Assembly (NCBI GenBank): GCA_019843655.1 | Contig: JACDQD010000009.1 | Location: forward strand, 24,914,161-24,978,160 | Source: Lethocerus indicus | Lineage: Eukaryota > Arthropoda > Insecta > Hemiptera > Belostomatidae | Reading direction: 5' to 3' | DNA: 64,000 bases | In this document: positions 50,442-62,309 of the stretch, piece after piece | How the letters are laid out: every line of letters begins with the position of its first letter | How positions within the stretch are numbered: the stretch's first letter is position 1 | Made by a program: the position numbers and the translations under genes | The notes under the pieces: generated by a model | Told to the model about the DNA's origin: nothing | Database searches by the model: none | The model's input: the letters and a program-made list of their open reading frames with translations, nothing else

Positions 50442-50482
50442 TGCTACTTACCTGAAAAAAGAAATAAAAGAATTTTAATAAA
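50442..50482 (-). promoter_or_regulatory. beta-Spec: Candidate recursive splice site 1
   Basis: The minus strand reads a pyrimidine tract (CTTTTATTTCTTTTTT), then CAG joined directly to GTAAGTAGC; the junction is between 50452 and 50451. A zero-length exon of this form is the Drosophila ratchet-point consensus. It lies about 5.5 kb into the intron. A second donor-like GTGAGT lies about 34 nt further on. Confidence 0.55.
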
Positions 50483-53399
50483 AATTGTTATTGTTAACTC
50501 TCACCGATAAGTGATAGATAACTCAATTAATCCAATGTGTAATTTCCGACAAGAATAATTGCGCGTAGTCCGTCCGAAATGCTGAACGAAAACAGACCAA
50601 GCTGCAACTGTTCCAATTAAACTGCATTAGTCAATCTCTAAATATACAGCGCAATGATGACTGTTCATTCAGGTTTAGAATCTGCCGGAGACAAGGGCGA
50701 TATTCCTCAGATTTGTAAAATGAGCTTAATTAATGAAAGGGAGGATAGAAAGAACATATCTAAAAAAAAAAAAACAGATAAAACGTCCGTTTGACAAGAA
50801 TACAAATCCCCTTGTTTGTAGTAATTTCAGTAAATCTGATAACTACAAGCTTGTCATTTTGTGTACAATGGTATCAAAGTTTTATCTTTTTTTTCGCCGC
50901 AGGGTCGAGCAAAATTCGCAGATAAATAATTTGAGACAAATTTATAATTAGCTCTAGACGGAAAAAGAGTTAGAAGTTCGGCACTCCAATAAATAACTCG
51001 GTGTACATTTTCTTGTTGGGAAACCGGCCGAAAGCCAATATCGCGTAAAAACTCCGTCCGCATTAAGTATTAGATATGCAAATAAAATCGGACCGAAGGA
51101 TAAATCTGTAGATAGTGCCAGCCCGGCCTGAAAGGTCAAATTCAATATTAACCTTTCAGCCCTTACGCCCAAGAGCTCCCAACCGGGTCCCTCGGGATTA
51201 ATTTTACGGTCGAAATAATGTCGCGCAGTGGATTTGTAATCGAATCAACACTATTATCTCTGTCACTAATAACTGAGAATGCGCTATGTTGGGGCGAGGA
51301 GCTCGATTGGCAGGGGTTGTTGACCCGCTGCTGCTCAATCGGAAAATGTTTCTACCCTCCCAGTATCCACCCTTCAGTCCGCCGACCCTGATTACGAAAA
51401 ACCGGTGACGGTTCCGAAACGTCGGAAAACGCAAGAAAAATCCAGGAACACGAGAGGAGGGTCAACTGCCAGGACAATAACGTTTATTCGTTTACACTAC
51501 AATATGACATTATTTTAACAATAAAGATCAATCCCGAGTGACCTAGTTGGGAGTTTGTTATTATCACTGTTTGGCAATGATTACAGTCATTAAAAAGTTA
51601 AAGAGGCTAAATCACCCATAAACACGGTCTACGTGTTCAATTAACTGAAAACGATTTAGAGCATTCTCGAATTAGTAATTTAATTAATGCTGACAGTCAG
51701 GTTGTTTGTTGATGCCGCTGGAAGGAAAATTGTCGTTTGGTATAACAACCGGAAAATAAGGAAGAGGTTTGGAAAATTTTTCTGAAAATAAACTTTTCAG
51801 GCTTGTAAAGATAACTTTATTTTTGTCGATCCCAATAACGGTAATATAATAATGCCAGACGGTTTACATCGGAACGCCAATGCGGAATTCATGAATATTA
51901 ATGCAATCGGAATTCGGTCAAAGTATCTCTATGAACCGTAGAGCCCTTGGTCATTTCGTAACGGGATAAAATTTAAGTTCTCTCGTCAAGCCCGTCGATT
52001 GGAACATTTTACATACGAAGGAAAATTACTAACTGACTGCGACAATTTTTTGAACAACTGGGGAAAATGGGACGGGCCTTAGCTGACTACCGTCTTATAT
52101 CATTCCTCGGGGAGTTCATTTCTTTTGACGAGGAATGGCAAAAGGAGACCGAATAATTGCCTCCCGAGTGAGGCAGTTAGGTCATAGAGAACAATGCGTT
52201 ATTTCTGTCCGGTTGTCTCAATTTTTGACCTCATTTCCTGCGCCGCACTCTCTCATGAATCACTCCATACACATTATTGTTCATCGACAATAATAGAATG
52301 AAAGACTAACTACTATACTCTAAATTATTTATACCATACAGATATATATCTTTAAGCTGAATTTGTTGAGGTTAAATAAAACGACATCGAGCAAGCTGAA
52401 ATTTCAAGTATATACCAATTTTTCCATTAAGCATCCAACACGGCTTAACCTTATCTCAGTTCAACTTAGCCCAAACGCCCAGGATACCGATTCAATTCTA
52501 AAAGGTTTCGATGTTATCCTCGGTTCGAGACTGATGTAAGTAAGTAGGCGGTTGGCATGACTAAGTGCAGGAAATGAGATCAACATCGCCATATTTAGCC
52601 CAACTAAGTTCGGTGAGACTAATTTTACGTTTAAGCTGTTCTCTTCACTATCTTAAACTTATACACGGAGCCACAACACAGCTACATTCAATAGGCTAAC
52701 TTTGACGAATAATTATAACCTACATTTTTATTTTCTTTGTTGGCAACAATTTTTTGTTGCCCACAACCCACCGACGACAATAATTGTCCGATAGCGTAAA
52801 TGGGAGAAAATGTGGTGCAAAAATTGATTATAGATTTTGCGACTCTTCCAAGGGGAAATCCGCCCAACGACGGGAACCTTTAGAATGGGGTCATTATGGG
52901 ATATACCGGGGGGTGGGGGTGGGGGGGTGTGGAGCCCATTGTAACAAGGAACAGTACGTTGTTAATTAAATTAATTGCTTTCGACGGGCACATGACCCAG
53001 TGAAAGTTGTTTCGTTATTATGTGAAAAACAATTTTTTTTTTTTTATTGAGTTCAAGCCGCTATAAGACCACGAAATAACAGAATTGTCTACAGCTTCAG
53101 ACACAATCAGAGAAGAGCGCAAGGGTGATTCACAAACGTCGAACTTTATCATCCCTATTAATTCGCCAGCCGTCCACTCTGAGTATGGAAAAATAGATTA
53201 TGGAAAAAGATTCGGTCAGGAGGATGGAAAGGTGGACATTTTAAACGGTGACTCCTTTCGAGCATGCGTTCTGCACTACATGCAGGCATGGAGGGGGCAG
53301 CAGTGAGAAATGGGGTTAAAAAGGCGAAAAACAGAGGGATCCCGGCACTAAATCTATATTTTTAAACAAGGAACTTTGATTAAGGACATTCAGTTTGGG

Positions 53400-53520
53400 G
53401 GGAGGGGGGGCAGGACTGACTACTGAGGCAGAGAGGAAGGGATGCAGAAGGTGGAGGAGGAGGAGGAAGAAGGAGGAGGAGGAGGAGGAGGTGGGAAGGG
53501 ATAGAAAGGGAGGTCCAGGT
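53400..53520. repeat. Purine-rich GGA tract
   Basis: About 120 bp of almost pure G/A on the plus strand, with GGAGGAGGAGGAAGAAGGAG runs. Low complexity. The long Lys/Glu/Arg open frame across it is a composition effect. Confidence 0.8.
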
Positions 53521-55970
53521 CATTCACCCTCCGCCCCGCTTCTAGAAACTGCTATATTGTGTGAACCCCTCTTCACAAGTCCATACTTGCTTCTCTGACC
53601 ACCTTTTCAAGTCAGGAAAACTGGAAGATTGTTGCAAGGTAAAAAAAAAAAACATGGTGAAAACTGACAAGAGAGTGGCACTGGGAGTTGGGATTTGAAC
53701 CGACATCATCAGTGGACTTTTAAAAACTGTTTTATCTGGGAAAAATCCCCAAACTTGGTTGACTTTTGAGAATCAACTACTTAAGTAACCTTCCTCAAAA
53801 TTATTGATCATAATCCTAAAGGTCCTCAACCATCACCCTAATCCAACAGTCCAAACTCTACTATATCCCAAACGTTCCTTAAAGAGGCCTGAAAAGGAAG
53901 TGAAAAAAAAAAAATTGTTGTCTATTGTAGTTAGTGCCTATATCAATGTTGCTTGTTGTATCATTTTACAGTTGTAAAATGATAAGAGAGAGAAAAAAAA
54001 GTCTAAAGGTCAAGTTGTCTAAAAGAGAAGAAAATGTACTTAAAAATAGGACAAAACATTAAAGCCTACTAAAGTGCGATTAAATGAATGCAATACAGTT
54101 GCTAATTGGGGTGCATTTAGAGCTCACACCCACTCGACCTCTAAAAATAAATATAAATGAAGGAAATAGTTCCGACTGAAAATGATGAATGGAAAAATGA
54201 AAGTGAAAAACGGTAGAAATCAACTGTGAAGAGAAAACTAGAATTTAATAACAAACGGGCCGAAGATGTTATGAAAAATGAAACTCTTAAACAGGCCACA
54301 TCCTGTTCTTTTTCTCTCCTCTAAACTTAGCATAATCGGCTCAGAGGCCCTCATATATTGTCTTCATTATAACAAAACAAACTATTATAGAAATAAAACA
54401 CATTAACCTTTAATAAATAATTATTCTTGTCAAACAGCATTATCAAACTGATCATAAGAAATTAATGAATCTACTAAAATTAGAAAGAGGTTCTAGGTCA
54501 TATCATGCATACCGTAAAGTATAAAAATTCATTCTAGTCCAATCTTGTATCTTACGGTTATTTTTTCGATTTTAGAAACTTTTATTTTTTGAAAATCTGA
54601 CATTTAATTAAGAAAAAAAAACAATAAACAGAGTAGATAAATGGTAATAGAATGAAATGATACATTTAATAAGATATTAGGATATCGCTAATTTAATGAA
54701 TATTTAATTTAATCTAATAATGAAAAATGGCATAAAACTCAACGCCGCAAAAGATGCGACGATACCGTTATCTCGAACCTCACATTTACAACTAATAATC
54801 GTTGAGTTTAAATGATTCATTTTATCTCTTACAGCTAGCTATAATTTATATCTTTAATCGTGGATTATAAGTTAGCCAACTGAAGACACAAAATATTCAT
54901 TATTTCGATGATCGTTTTCGATTTAGGTTCTATATCAATTAGACATCGAACGTTAATAGTTCGACTATGAATTAAATTGTAATTATGGCATACAATACTT
55001 GGTATATTCGTATTTGTATGAAGTATACAAAGTATACCCGAAAATTATATTTTAGTAAAATATTATTAGTAAAATAATATGACGCTGCTATTTCTCCTTT
55101 CGAGTGCTGTTTAAACCACTTTAAGCGTTTAAAAACAAATATACTCATTAGACAAATATATTTTATACGTACCACTGTATACGTTATTATATAATACCGA
55201 GAGCTATCGTCCTTCCAATTTCCCTTCAAAAGTAAATCATTATCGACAACGTTATCACAACGATTACGCACTACTAATCGATATAGCGATTTTACAATAG
55301 AATGTGTCTTACAAAGTGCGTAATAATCTTAAAAAAAAAAAATTGTCGGCTCTTACTTCCGAGTTGAATAAAATCTCAATACGATATACAAATTTAAATA
55401 AATCCTTATTCGTTCGGAAATCGGAGGAAATTTTATAGCGACTATATCACAGGGATGTCGGATAATTTTTTTCGATACAATTTCAATATTACCGCGGGGC
55501 GGTTTTAATGCTTTAAAAATTGTATTCTCATTAGCATTAAATGCTGGAATTGTCCTTCGATAATTATAATATTTCTTGATTAAATAAACGGTCAAATTGA
55601 GTAGGCTTTTACGGCAGATTACGGAAGGAAATTTTACCCTGTTTTTTCTTTAAATTAATACTAATTTAGAAGAGATTATATTAGAATTTGTCGTTGTTGT
55701 GAGGAGGCGTTATCAAAACCGGTGTGACGGACGGACAGCAAGCGGCCACTCCTACTTTTTTTTCCACCGAATCGGGCGGTTAATTCCTATCAGATTGAAA
55801 GGGTTTTTCAACGCCGCAATCGGACACTTCGTAGGAATTTTTAAAGCGACGTATTTTGTACTGAATGAGGGTGATTTTTGGTACGGGCCAAGGTCCGGCC
55901 GCCCACCACCACCATAGTTCAGTGTACCGGACACCTCCAAGATATACAGCTTATTTAATAAAAAACTCAC

Positions 55971-56236
55971 CCTTTTCTCTCTATTTCTCTCTCTCTAGAG
56001 TCCTCTCGGTGATCACAAAAGCCGTTCACAGTTCACCCAATCGTTTTTTCCCCCGACACAATATACCGACGACGAAAAACACACATCCGAGCACAAATCG
56101 GCCGACAACCATCAGCAAGTCGACTGGCTGGAAATTGAGGCGGCGAGATACGGTCGTAGAATCGGCTGGAAAAAAAGCAGTCCCGCCCATCGGCCCTTTT
56201 TGACCGGTTTGAACTGTCCACAATTCGGTTATTCAA
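55971..56236 (-). promoter_or_regulatory. beta-Spec: Candidate beta-spectrin first exon and promoter
   Basis: The coding start exon at 16799-16932 begins at an acceptor 4 nt before the ATG, so a non-coding 5' exon must lie upstream. This CpG-richer stretch ends on the minus strand in AGAAAAGG followed by donor GTGAGTTTTT at 55970. It lies about 0.5 kb past the Vps39 stop on the same strand. The transcription start is not visible, so the upper limit is arbitrary. Another first exon elsewhere, including beyond Vps39, is possible. Confidence 0.35.
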
Positions 56237-56722
56237 TATCGCCCCGAATTCAGCCGATCCCTACAAACAATTAAATACGATAATCTATATTTAATTACAG
56301 TAAAAATCTATCCGATTATAGCGCGGATGAATACAATCGGATGATGATGTCATCGCCCTTCTCGGCTAGTGAACGACTATTGTGTGGGCGTTGCCAATCA
56401 ACTCGAATGAAATTTGCCCGTAATATAAAAAAAAAATTAAATTTATTTCCCCGTAATTTTGGACGAATTACAAAAAGGAGGGATGCGAAATAAAACGCGG
56501 GGTAGGCGTTATAATTTTTTATTTCAAAAAAAACTGTATAAATAATATTATAGACAAATATGAAAAGGCCCACTAAGGAATATAGCGGGAGTGGACCTTT
56601 TTAAATAAATGTTTAAAAATATACATCGATTACAACTTTTTTTTATATATAATTCATCAATATTATCGCTTCCTTGACATAATTTATACAATAGATACAT
56701 TTTTGCCGAACAATTTATTCTT

Positions 56723-56786
56723 CTAATTGTACATGTCCTGGCAGGAATAATGCACTACATCTCCGTTGGGAAACCTTACTAAAGCA
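56723..56786 (-). CDS. Vps39: Vps39 last coding exon
   Basis: It completes Ser, then ALVRFPNGDVVHYSCQDMYN and TAG. It aligns with the F-A-RYPNG-VVHY-C terminus of Vps39. AATAAA follows within a few bases. Confidence 0.93.
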
Positions 56787-59700
56787 CTGTGGGGAAAAAA
56801 AAATGAATTAATTATATATTTTAACTGCATGTACATAATTATAGAGTTATAAATTTTAAAATAACACCCACCTTTGGTTTCCAAAACGCTTCTTGCAAAC
56901 TGGACAAATATTATATTCAGTCATCAAGATACTGATAGCTTCGTGTTCCATCCTTTCTTCTTGTACCTGCACCGACATGAACTATATGAATATTTTTATC
57001 GGATATTAAATATCATTATTCCGCACTGAGCATTGACGACACCTTTTTATTAGACATAAAATTAAATCCTAAAGAAACTGTTGTTTATACTTGGATATAG
57101 ATTCGACTGGATTACAACAAATTTATATAAATATATATATTAACATATAAAAAGCATCGAACTGTTGTGAAACAATGTAATTTGGATTATATGCATCAAA
57201 AGCTGATTTAATTTTAAGCATGCAGTAATGCAAAATGACATGTTTTGAAACAACGGGAATTCTTCATTTCCATACATTCTACATCAAAACTCTTCCATGA
57301 TTAGTCTGTACCAGTATAAATGATTCTTGTCCTGTCTTGATTTCTTTATTTTACTACTCCAATGAAGAGGATCACTACCACATTACATTGTATTTTATCA
57401 ATATTTTTTAGCGTTTCATGCGTCCTTCTATAGCCAACGCTATCAATGAATGAATTCCGAATAATTGTCCAGCAATGGCCACGAAATATTCATGAAGGTA
57501 TTCCATCGAAGATGTTATAATGTGTTGTGTCAACACCACATTTGAGTAGTGCGAAGGCTGTAATAAATTCCGTTTAACATTTTCCCTAAGTAAACTGCAC
57601 GAATTCATCTCTTCCTTGAAGCGCTGACAAAGTTGTAAGAAATATTGATCAAGGCGAGTGATATTTAGTGGCAGGTATCGTTTATACGGATGGACTAATT
57701 GTGCAATTTCACAATCTGAAAGAGCACGTCGTGTATTCTCAATCAGAGCATCTTTTCCAATCCTATTTTGGGAACTAATATTTATTACTTTCATTAAAGA
57801 CTTCTTAGTATAATCAATATCAACCGTTAATACATCAAGCGGTTTCGTATAATTTCTTGACATATAATCCGTCTGTTGTCTTAAAAAATGTTTAAAATCT
57901 TCAACTGTAACACGAATTTCTATAGGCAAGGGTAAGTCTTTTTTGCCCGCAAAAGGACTAAGTCCTCTGCGGGCAAATGCTTCGAGTGCAGTTTCAGTAG
58001 TGTCACGACATTTTTCATTTTCATTAATCTGAGCTTTCTCACGCATATTGTTAAAATAGACAGCGTGTTGTTCCGGAATACGACGAATGGGTAACACATC
58101 GTCGTTTATAATATTTATTGAATTTAGTGCAGAATTGGCGGCAGAGTGGAAGGAACACGGCGTTTTCAGTGTCAGTTTAGAATTGTTCACGGATGACGAA
58201 CTCTGAGTTGTTAAATTTGGAACTGCAGCGAAGTGCGGTACAGAAGAATGACCCAATGAATTAGGATATGTTGAAAATGTCAATGATGCAGGCCTATCCG
58301 AATCAGAGCTGAATGTGATACACGGCCGTTGCAGTTTAAAAAACATTTTTCCAGACAGTATTAGATGAATTAAATAATGCTAACAGTTTTTGACTATTAA
58401 AAGGCACTGAAAAGTCTGAGGTTGTCCTGTTCTAACTAGGAGAATAATTTTTTATGTAAAAATTATGTTTCAAGTTTTAGTTTCGTGTAAAAAATCAAAA
58501 CAATATTGAGCCAATGTTATCATTTTGCGTACGGAGCTTGAATTTAAGAGATCAGAAAATATTGGACTTGCAACATCTCCGCTGACTGGCTTTAACATGA
58601 AATGCAAATATGATGCCACCAAAAAACTGTGATTTTGATGAAATATGATGGAAAATACGTATAATAATTTTGAATTTGTATGAGAAACAAATATTTGTGT
58701 ATTAGAACCAAGGAAACCGGTTTTTGTATTGTTTTATAATTAAAATATCTAAAAAGTGGATACAATTAAATCTACTATGTAGTTTTATATTACATCAAAT
58801 TATGGAACAACTTTAAAATGGTCAAATTATTACGAAATGAGCCGAAATGATTAAAAAGAAAATAAAAATTTTAAATGCGCTGTTATTCCAATCCCTCATA
58901 AAATGAATGTCATGGGATATTGTAGTTGTTTTAATAATTCAAATCAGCACTGTAATCTCAAAACTAACCTGGTCTTCGTTTCCGATTTATAAGCTCAACA
59001 ATATATCTTGTATCGACACAAAATGATTACCCTTAAATGTTCCGTATACATGAGAGCTTTCAGCAATTGCATTCTCCTCCTCGAATCCAGTTGCGCTTGT
59101 AAACTCGCCGTCAGAAAATGTTGAATTTTTTTAACCGGCACATTATCCGGCAGTTCCTTGAGAGCATCTATCGGCGGTATACGATCCGCATGGCCTTCAA
59201 GGAGCATAAGAGCTGTTTCCAGATCGGATGCTGCCGTCACCGGCTTCCTGATGCCGGGTAGGGTATCGGGAGGGCTGATTAGAAGTCTCAGAAGTTGAAC
59301 GTAAACAAATCCGTTGCCGGTCGTTTTGTAAACCTGTTCACAGTATTCGATTGCTCTCTGATAATTGCTCATCAAAATCACGTATATGCTCAAAGCATGT
59401 TCATGCCGTCCCAATTTACCATTTATAATGGCACGTTCCTCAAAGAGACCTGAAGCGATTTAAAAATATAATTAAAAAAAATTGATAATCTAGAATTAAA
59501 TTGCGATTGTTGTTAAGTCAGAATATCGTTTCACTTATTCTCTAAATTATGCTTTACACTTGATAACATTTTTAGTTAATAAATACACAATAAAAAAATT
59601 AACCTACTGTCGTCAGGAAAGTGGATCAGCACAGTTTCGGGCGAATAATAATCTGATTTCTTTAAGAAATTCAATAATTTCGTTCTCAGATGCTGTTCAG

Positions 59701-59816
59701 AACTTTCGTTTCCGGCCTGTCTAATTTTTTGACGATATTCATGTATCAGAGCATTGTGAAATATGCTATTCGTATCTTTCCATACATGTACAACATGTTC
59801 CTGCGAAAAATTATCA

Positions 59817-59866
<50 letters not shown>

Positions 59867-62309
59867 CACCACTATTTAATAGTTTATTTGAGATATTCCA
59901 AGAAAGAAAATAGCGATACATAACAGTCTATACCTCCAATTCAGTTTTGATTATACGCACTGAAAATTCAATTACAATGAATTACAGAATATGAAAAAAT
60001 TTTCACAAAAAAATATAAATAAATACCAAATTACCAAATAGGGTATAACTACAGACTGTTTCTGGGCCTTCAGTAAAAAATCCAACACTTTGGGCCTTGG
60101 AAGATTTTCAACTTCTGGAACGTCTTCAATAAATATTTTAAGCCCGTCTTCTGGATGTGCGTCGAGTACCCAACCGGCAAACTGGAATATTAGATTGATG
60201 TGATCTTTCCCTTAAAAAATACAAATTCAGGAATATTAGTACGGCTCTCTAAAAAGTAATGTTTTCTCTCGCCGTAAAACAATTTACGCGCTTAAAATGA
60301 TTACGACTCTCTAGCAATCTGTCCGTTTACCAAGGTTTTGCAAGTACTGAACGGTGTGTTCGTGACCCCTGAGGTCGGAATCGGGCTGGCCGGCTTCTCG
60401 CTGGAGAAGTTCGAGAGCTTTCTGATGAAGTTCTTTGGTCCGATATAGAATAACAAGCTCGCTATATTTATGATACCGCTTCAAAGTTTTTTCAGCTTCA
60501 CCCAAATTACAGAAATTCCGCCTCAATAACGGAGCCGCCAACGCGTCGTTAGTCTGATCATAGATTTGAAATTAAACTTAAATTAATAATAAATTATACC
60601 TAAATGAAGCAAAAAGGCTGAATCAGTCGTATACGGTATTGATAAGTATAAATGTAATTAACAGTTTATTGTGAAGCGGGTAATAACTCACCTGTAAATA
60701 ACACTTTAGCAATGTTGTATCAATTATTTGTATCAACTGTTGCGTCGATTTCGTCTCTATTTCTAATTCCTTTTTCTGGAATATCTTCAGCCGTACCTAC
60801 AAATAAACCCTTATTATTGAAGGGGTATTATCTTCCACTACAATAACAATGCACAAAAAGGAACAATTATAAATTTGTATACGTAAAATAATCAATAAAT
60901 TGAATATGCACAATTTTTCAGCAACTAGCAATAAGACGAGAAACTATATTCTTATAAGTATAAAATCTGATAAAATAAGTAAAATTATACGTTAAGTAAA
61001 ACGCTTTGATCAATTTTCCAATAATCACATTTCTACAATAAATTACCTCTGTCAAATACGAAATAAGTGCCGAAAGACCATTTTCAAGATCTTTGTCTTC
61101 GAGTTTGTTAGCGGATTCACCTGAACTTGTATCTCTCATTTGCTGAGGAAGCAGAGATGGAAATAAACAAATAACATCATAGGGATCTGAAATACAACAA
61201 ATAAACAATCCATTCATCAAGTCTAAATACACTTTTAAAAATATACTACCAAACAAGATATATTATACAATTCACCTGTGTCTAATTTTAAGAATTCTTG
61301 CATCGCTTTATCGTACTTCTTGTTTTGAAATAAATCGAAAGCATATAAAGTTTGAATCTGGTAAATATTGCTCCTCTTTTCGTCCTCGGAGTCGTCAGAT
61401 ATGTTCTGATAATACAAAATTGAAAAGTTCAAACAATTTTCAATATACGTTGCAAAAACAAAGACGACAGTCGATACAGAATTTTTGAATGAATTAATAG
61501 AATTAAAAATCTGTATTACAAATAAATATTTGTCCATTCACTCGTTATTTATTAATTTTACAAATTTTTATGCAGACAAACTTCCAATTGACTTCTACAG
61601 CTTTCTAATAACAATAAAAGATTTAAATTGAAATGATTTAATCAAGCTCAAATGTGTTTTAACGAATACAAATTCATGTTGTAAGCAACACTATAAAGCT
61701 ATCCATATCACACACTTTATCTTTGTCAATCGCATAAAGCAGATATATATATTTTAACATTTTGAAAGTAAATCCAACCATATTTCTCCAGGTAAATGTT
61801 AGGCACATGACAAGTCCGTCTATCACATATCTCTATCACCTAAAAATATTATAAAATGCATACAACATCAGGAACATGTAGTCAGGATCCGGTAAATCAA
61901 AATTGCACCTCCTGCTTGAGGAAGAAGGTTGGATTTTATCGTTTGAAAGTTCATAATATTTATGTTTTACGCAACAGGAGGTGGTATGGATAGATGAAAA
62001 TAACCGATTACCGAGCTTTCGTAGACAATTTATACATATTAATACTGATAAATATTGCACTTACGGCTAATTTGAGAGCCAGTTCAAACCGTTTATCACC
62101 GAGAAGTATTTTTATTTGTTTAGCGACAGTGACGGACTGTAAAATCCACACATTTTCCACTGAAGCAACATAAATGATGCCTTGGCGCGGTTGAGACACT
62201 AATCTCCCTTGCACAGGAATATTCTGTATTATTGTGTTAGGTTCGACATTCCAACATTGTACTTCAAGGCCGTTATTAAGTAGAGCTATTAGATACGGTT
62301 CATCGTAAG
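56723..62309 (-). CDS. Vps39: Vps39 gene (HOPS/CORVET-type tethering subunit), 5' part missing
   Basis: This gene encodes a Vam6/Vps39-family protein that tethers late endosomes and lysosomes through Rab7 as part of the HOPS complex. Ten exons from 62309 to the TAG at 56723 join in phase to about 595 codons. They cover the end of the CNH domain (GIIYVASVENVWIL), the helical clathrin-like middle (GHEHTVQYLQNLG, EHVVHVWKDTNSIFHNALI, GRHEHALSIYV) and a C-terminal zinc motif (CPVCKKRFGN, HYSC). The N-terminal CNH exons are not in the window. An AATAAA lies only 4 nt after the stop (56714-56719, complemented). The last long intron contains an intronless ORF. Confidence 0.95.
56872..56966 (-). CDS. 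Vps39: Vps39 exon: zinc motif, first half
   Basis: It reads VQEERMEHEAISILMTEYNI, then CPVCKKRFGNQ and two bases of Ser. The CxxC pair is half of the family's C-terminal zinc-binding motif. A 2.1-kb intron with a nested ORF separates it from the previous exon. Confidence 0.93.
57345..57350 (-). terminator. Polyadenylation signal of the nested ORF
   Basis: AATAAA on the minus strand 58-63 nt past the TAA of the nested ORF. It supports a separate transcript. Confidence 0.45.
57408..58346 (-). CDS. Intronless nested ORF, 312 codons, unrecognised
   Basis: A single uninterrupted ATG-to-TAA frame lies wholly inside the last long intron of Vps39, on the same strand. It is by far the longest frame in the window that is not a known exon. 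The N-terminal third is Ser/Asn-rich (TTQSSSSVNNSKLTLKTP); the rest looks folded and helical (KDLPLPIEIRVTVEDFKHF, YKRYLPLNITRLDQYFLQLC, YLHEYFVAIAGQLFGIHSLI). AATAAA is at 57345-57350 (complemented), about 60 nt after the stop. I do not recognise the family. An intronless gene inside an intron suggests a retrogene or a lineage-specific gene. Confidence 0.75.
   Translation of the reverse strand: MFFKLQRPCITFSSDSDRPASLTFSTYPNSLGHSSVPHFAAVPNLTTQSSSSVNNSKLTLKTPCSFHSAANSALNSINIINDDVLPIRRIPEQHAVYFNNMREKAQINENEKCRDTTETALEAFARRGLSPFAGKKDLPLPIEIRVTVEDFKHFLRQQTDYMSRNYTKPLDVLTVDIDYTKKSLMKVINISSQNRIGKDALIENTRRALSDCEIAQLVHPYKRYLPLNITRLDQYFLQLCQRFKEEMNSCSLLRENVKRNLLQPSHYSNVVLTQHIITSSMEYLHEYFVAIAGQLFGIHSLIALAIEGRMKR
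59031..59449 (-). CDS. Vps39: Vps39 exon
   Basis: It completes Ser, then LFEERAIINGKLGRHEHALS, VYVQLLRLLISPPDTLPGIR and ALMYTEHLR before GTAATC. It includes the conserved G-K-L/M-G-H-E-A motif of the family's C-terminal domain. Confidence 0.93.
59608..59800 (-). CDS. Vps39: Vps39 exon
   Basis: It reads EHVVHVWKDTNSIFHNALIH, then KLLNFLKKSDYYSPETVLIH and FPDD plus one base at GTAGGT. A (TA)n tract lies just upstream in the intron. Confidence 0.92.
59819..59863. repeat. (TA)n microsatellite
   Basis: About 44 bp of TA dinucleotides in a Vps39 intron. Confidence 0.95.
60035..60210 (-). CDS. Vps39: Vps39 exon
   Basis: It completes Gly, then KDHINLIFQFAGWVLDAHPE, DGLKIFIEDVPEVENLPRPK and VVIPYL before GTAATT. 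Confidence 0.93.
60331..60553 (-). CDS. Vps39: Vps39 exon
   Basis: It reads TNDALAAPLLRRNFCNLGEA, then KYSELVILYRTKELHQKALE and RGHEHTVQYLQNL plus one base of Gly at GTAAAC. Confidence 0.94.
60692..60796 (-). CDS. Vps39: Vps39 exon
   Basis: 35 codons, phase 0. It reads VRLKIFQKKELEIETKSTQQ, then LIQIIDTTLLKCYLQ before GTGAGT; IIDTTLLKCYL is a family hallmark. Confidence 0.92.
61047..61186 (-). CDS. Vps39: Vps39 exon
   Basis: It completes Asp, then PYDVICLFPSLLPQQMRDTS and ENGLSALISYLTE before GTAATT. It corresponds to the DP-x-VMGLYPDLLP region of the family. Confidence 0.92.
61276..61405 (-). CDS. Vps39: Vps39 exon: start of helical region
   Basis: It reads NISDDSEDEKRSNIYQIQTL, then YAFDLFQNKKYDKAMQEFLK and LDT plus one base at GTGAAT. 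Family alignment joins it directly after ALKLA. Confidence 0.92.
62065..62309 (-). CDS. Vps39: Vps39 exon: end of CNH domain
   Basis: It follows a T14 tract and TAG. It starts within a split Ala codon, then YDEPYLIALLNNGLEVQCWN, RQGIIYVASVENVWILQSVT and LLGDKRFELALKLA before GTAAGT. Matches the CNH-to-helical junction of the family. Confidence 0.93.

Larger units (their letters stand above)
16933..55970 (-). other. beta-Spec: Very long first intron of beta-spectrin (inferred)
   Basis: About 39 kb without a convincing coding gene on either strand. ORFs here are short, unlike known families and unspliced, and stop codons are spread through all frames. The stretch is visibly richer in GC and CpG than the exon-dense part. 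It contains foldback repeats, LINE tails, a deleted mariner, homopolymer C/G runs and three ratchet-type splice sites, listed separately. The extent depends on the first-exon guess. Confidence 0.55.

Noticed and set aside
53680..53720. tRNA-like box GGGATTTGAACC (complemented GGTTCAAATCCC)
   Set aside because: The flanking bases do not form a T-stem, and no A box, anticodon arm or acceptor stem fits.
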